NCBI GenBank assembly: GCA_946479005.1
Contig: CAMLEM010000047.1
Coordinates: forward strand, 1-9,128
Direction: 5' to 3'
DNA: 9,128 nt
Source of the DNA: an uncultured Chitinophagaceae bacterium
GTDB taxonomy: Bacteria; Bacteroidota; Bacteroidia; Chitinophagales; Chitinophagaceae
Of the stretch, positions 7,441 through 9,128 are shown piece by piece (positions within the stretch are counted from its first letter, which is position 1; the number at the start of each line of letters is the position of its first letter). The notes under the pieces were generated by a model. That model made no database searches and was not told the origin of the DNA. It saw nothing but the letters and a program-made list of their open reading frames with translations. A program made the translations under genes and the position numbers.

Positions 7441-8367
7441 ATGATCAAAATACCGCCATACCTCAAACCCGGTGATACCATTGGTATTGTTTGCCCGGCT
7501 GGCTATATGACCCGCGAGAAAATTGAAACCTGCGTGAATACCCTGCAGGAATGGGGATACAAAGTAAAGATCGGGAGAACCGTGGGAAGCACATCCGAGA
7601 CCTATTTTTCAGGAACTGACAAGCAACGGCTGAAAGATCTGCAAAAAATGATCAATGATAAGGAGGTGGACGCGGTGCTTTGCGGGCGAGGTGGATATGG
7701 AATGGGGCGCATCATTGACCGGTTGAAGTTGCGGAAATTCCGCAAACATCCTAAATGGGTGATCGGCTACAGTGATATCACGGTTCTGCATTCGCACCTG
7801 TATTCCAGGTATGGTATATCCTCCCTGCACGCGCCGATGGCTGCGGCCTTCAATGAGGAGGGATTTAAAACGCCATTTGTACTTTCCCTGAGAGACGCGC
7901 TGGAAGGAAAGCCGATGGAATACCATTGCGATGCGCACGAGTTCAACCGGCCCGGGTTGGCTGAGGGAGAATTGGTGGGAGGGAACCTGGCCCTCCTGGC
8001 GCATTTAACCGGAACGGGTTCTGACATCCGGACCCGCGGAAAGATCCTTTTCATTGAAGATGTGGGGGAGTATCTCTATAACATTGACCGGATGATGCAC
8101 CAGTTGAAAAGAAGCGGCAAGCTTTCCAAACTGGCGGGATTGATCATTGGGCATTTTTCGGAGACAAAAGATACGGAACGGCCTTTCGGCAATTCTGCTT
8201 TCGGGATCATTCGCGACCTCGTGGAAGAATATAAATACCCCGTGTGTTATGGATTCCCTGTCAGCCATACAGTGGAGAACGTGGCATTGAAGATAGGTTT
8301 CCGTTGTCGGTTGGAGGTTAAGCAGGAAGGGGTAGTGTTGCAGGAAAAATTGGAGAAGCGTACCTGA
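7441..8367 (+). CDS. LD-carboxypeptidase (muramoyltetrapeptide carboxypeptidase, peptidase family S66)
   Basis: Removes the terminal D-alanine from tetrapeptides released during cell-wall turnover, so that the tripeptide can be reused in murein recycling. The 308-residue length is typical of LdcA. The N-terminal domain opens with LKPGDTIGIVCPAG (8-21) and has CGRGGYGMGR at 81-90. The S66 catalytic triad is visible: nucleophile Ser111 in IGYSDIT, Glu206 in LFIEDVGE and His276 in FPVSHT; EGELVGGNLALL (about 175-186) begins the C-terminal domain. There is no signal peptide, which fits a cytoplasmic enzyme. The start is ATG at 7441 with no Shine-Dalgarno sequence. The gene ends in tandem stops (TGA at 8365-8367, then TAA). 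It is divergent from metG and converges on the hydrolase gene with a 22-bp gap. Family S66 also includes microcin-C immunity proteins (MccF), but nothing nearby suggests an antibiotic context, so LdcA function is favoured. Confidence 0.93.
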   Translation: MIKIPPYLKPGDTIGIVCPAGYMTREKIETCVNTLQEWGYKVKIGRTVGSTSETYFSGTDKQRLKDLQKMINDKEVDAVLCGRGGYGMGRIIDRLKLRKFRKHPKWVIGYSDITVLHSHLYSRYGISSLHAPMAAAFNEEGFKTPFVLSLRDALEGKPMEYHCDAHEFNRPGLAEGELVGGNLALLAHLTGTGSDIRTRGKILFIEDVGEYLYNIDRMMHQLKRSGKLSKLAGLIIGHFSETKDTERPFGNSAFGIIRDLVEEYKYPVCYGFPVSHTVENVALKIGFRCRLEVKQEGVVLQEKLEKRT

Positions 8368-8389
8368 TAAATGCATTAAAAAGAGCCCT

Positions 8390-9128
8390 TCAAAGCAACG
8401 AATCGATCTTTTGACGATACAATGGGAATTCTGTCAACTCATTATGTCCGCCCTTTTCAATCGTGATCAATTCCGCCCCCTTGTTTTTCTTCAATAACCA
8501 TTTCGAATGCTTGTAAGGGACCACGCGGTCGCGGGTGCCGTGAAAAATGGTGATGGGTTCCCGGATGAATTCAAAGTATTCGTGCGTTGGAAGGGCATAC
8601 TTGCTCAGGGGCATCACGGGATAAATGGGGAAGTAATGCCGCGCGAGGGCATCCATACTGTAATAAGGCGTCTCAAGGATCAGGCGCTGGCAATCCCTCA
8701 CCATCGCCAGTTGAGAAGCAATCCCGGTTCCCAGGGACTTGCCATAGAGTATGATGTTTTCTGCCGGGAATTTTGAATTGGCCAGCTTGTAAAAAGTAAG
8801 CGCGTCTTCATACAGGATCTTTTCCGTTCTCTTCCCGGTGGATTTTCCATACCCGGGATAATCGATCATCCAGACCTCGTATTGATTACGGGTAAAAAAG
8901 GGCGAATATTTCGCATAGCGGCTGATATTCTCCCGGTTGCCGTGGAAATAGAGCACAACGCCCTTTCTTACGGAATCAGGAACGGTGAATTGTACGATAC
9001 TGATGTTCTTTTCCTCCGTGACCGGAATATTCACTTCCTGGAAAGGGAAGGGAAAATTGAATGTGTGATCGGCGGAGAGTTTCCTGGGATGAAAAATAAA
9101 AAGTGTCTGAGTGAAGTAAAGAACGATG
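8390..9128 (-). CDS. Alpha/beta hydrolase, BEM46/YfhR-like (partial, N-terminus beyond right edge)
   Basis: A serine hydrolase of unknown substrate. The frame stays open from the stop at 8392-8390 to the window edge, giving 245 residues; numbering here counts from the first complete codon at 9127. A GTG at 9034-9032 could be read as a start, but the 31 codons before it encode LYFTQTLFIFHP and a FNFPFPFQEV segment, the usual lead-in of this family after an N-terminal membrane anchor, so the true start lies further right. The oxyanion region FHGN is at 61-64, the nucleophile elbow GKSLG has Ser131, Asp200 sits in HGTRDRVVP and His228 in GGHNE, making a complete triad. YfhR/BEM46 proteins are often called serine aminopeptidase-like, but substrate and physiological role are not established. 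No link to the convergent LD-carboxypeptidase gene is evident. Confidence 0.88.
   Translation of the reverse strand, partial: IVLYFTQTLFIFHPRKLSADHTFNFPFPFQEVNIPVTEEKNISIVQFTVPDSVRKGVVLYFHGNRENISRYAKYSPFFTRNQYEVWMIDYPGYGKSTGKRTEKILYEDALTFYKLANSKFPAENIILYGKSLGTGIASQLAMVRDCQRLILETPYYSMDALARHYFPIYPVMPLSKYALPTHEYFEFIREPITIFHGTRDRVVPYKHSKWLLKKNKGAELITIEKGGHNELTEFPLYRQKIDSLL

Noticed and set aside
7441..8367. LD-carboxypeptidase considered as a microcin-C self-immunity protein (MccF, same S66 family)
   Set aside because: No peptide-antibiotic or transporter genes are nearby, and the neighbour is a normal housekeeping metG.
8368..8389. The convergent 22-bp gap, considered as a bidirectional terminator
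   Set aside because: It has an AATGCATT palindrome and a short A/T run, but no GC-rich stem on either strand.

Overview
The window looks like ordinary chromosomal core sequence from a member of the Bacteroidota, most likely near the Chitinophagaceae. This rests on the style of the proteins (a methionyl-tRNA synthetase with a fused C-terminal tRNA-binding domain, and a very large single-anchor AsmA-like protein), on mid-range GC, and on AT-rich start regions with almost no Shine-Dalgarno sequence. The lineage is an inference from the sequence alone. No mobile element, CRISPR array, tRNA, rRNA or phage gene is visible.

Layout from left to right. Positions 1-1179 (minus strand) hold the N-terminal half of a FadB/FadN-type 3-hydroxyacyl-CoA dehydrogenase that runs off the left edge. 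A 6-4-6 perfect inverted repeat lies 10-25 bases upstream of its start and could be a repressor operator. Positions 1333-5160 (minus) hold a 1275-residue AsmA-like membrane-anchored protein that appears to start at TTG. Positions 5245-7365 (minus) hold metG. A 75-bp divergent gap separates metG from a plus-strand LD-carboxypeptidase (7441-8367). This gene converges, with a 22-bp gap, on a minus-strand alpha/beta hydrolase that runs off the right edge (8390-9128).

The genes serve separate core functions: fatty-acid beta-oxidation, envelope maintenance, translation, murein recycling and a general serine hydrolase. metG and the AsmA-like gene lie in the same direction with an 84-bp gap and may be co-transcribed. 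LdcA and the AsmA-like protein both relate to the cell envelope, but nothing here shows that they work together. There is no gene-free stretch above 300 bases; the longest gap is 1180-1332. I found no convincing undescribed system. The observations worth a second look are modest: the candidate operator, the TTG start with a missed N-terminal anchor if ATG is required, small inverted repeats at gene ends, and the compact divergent promoter region.
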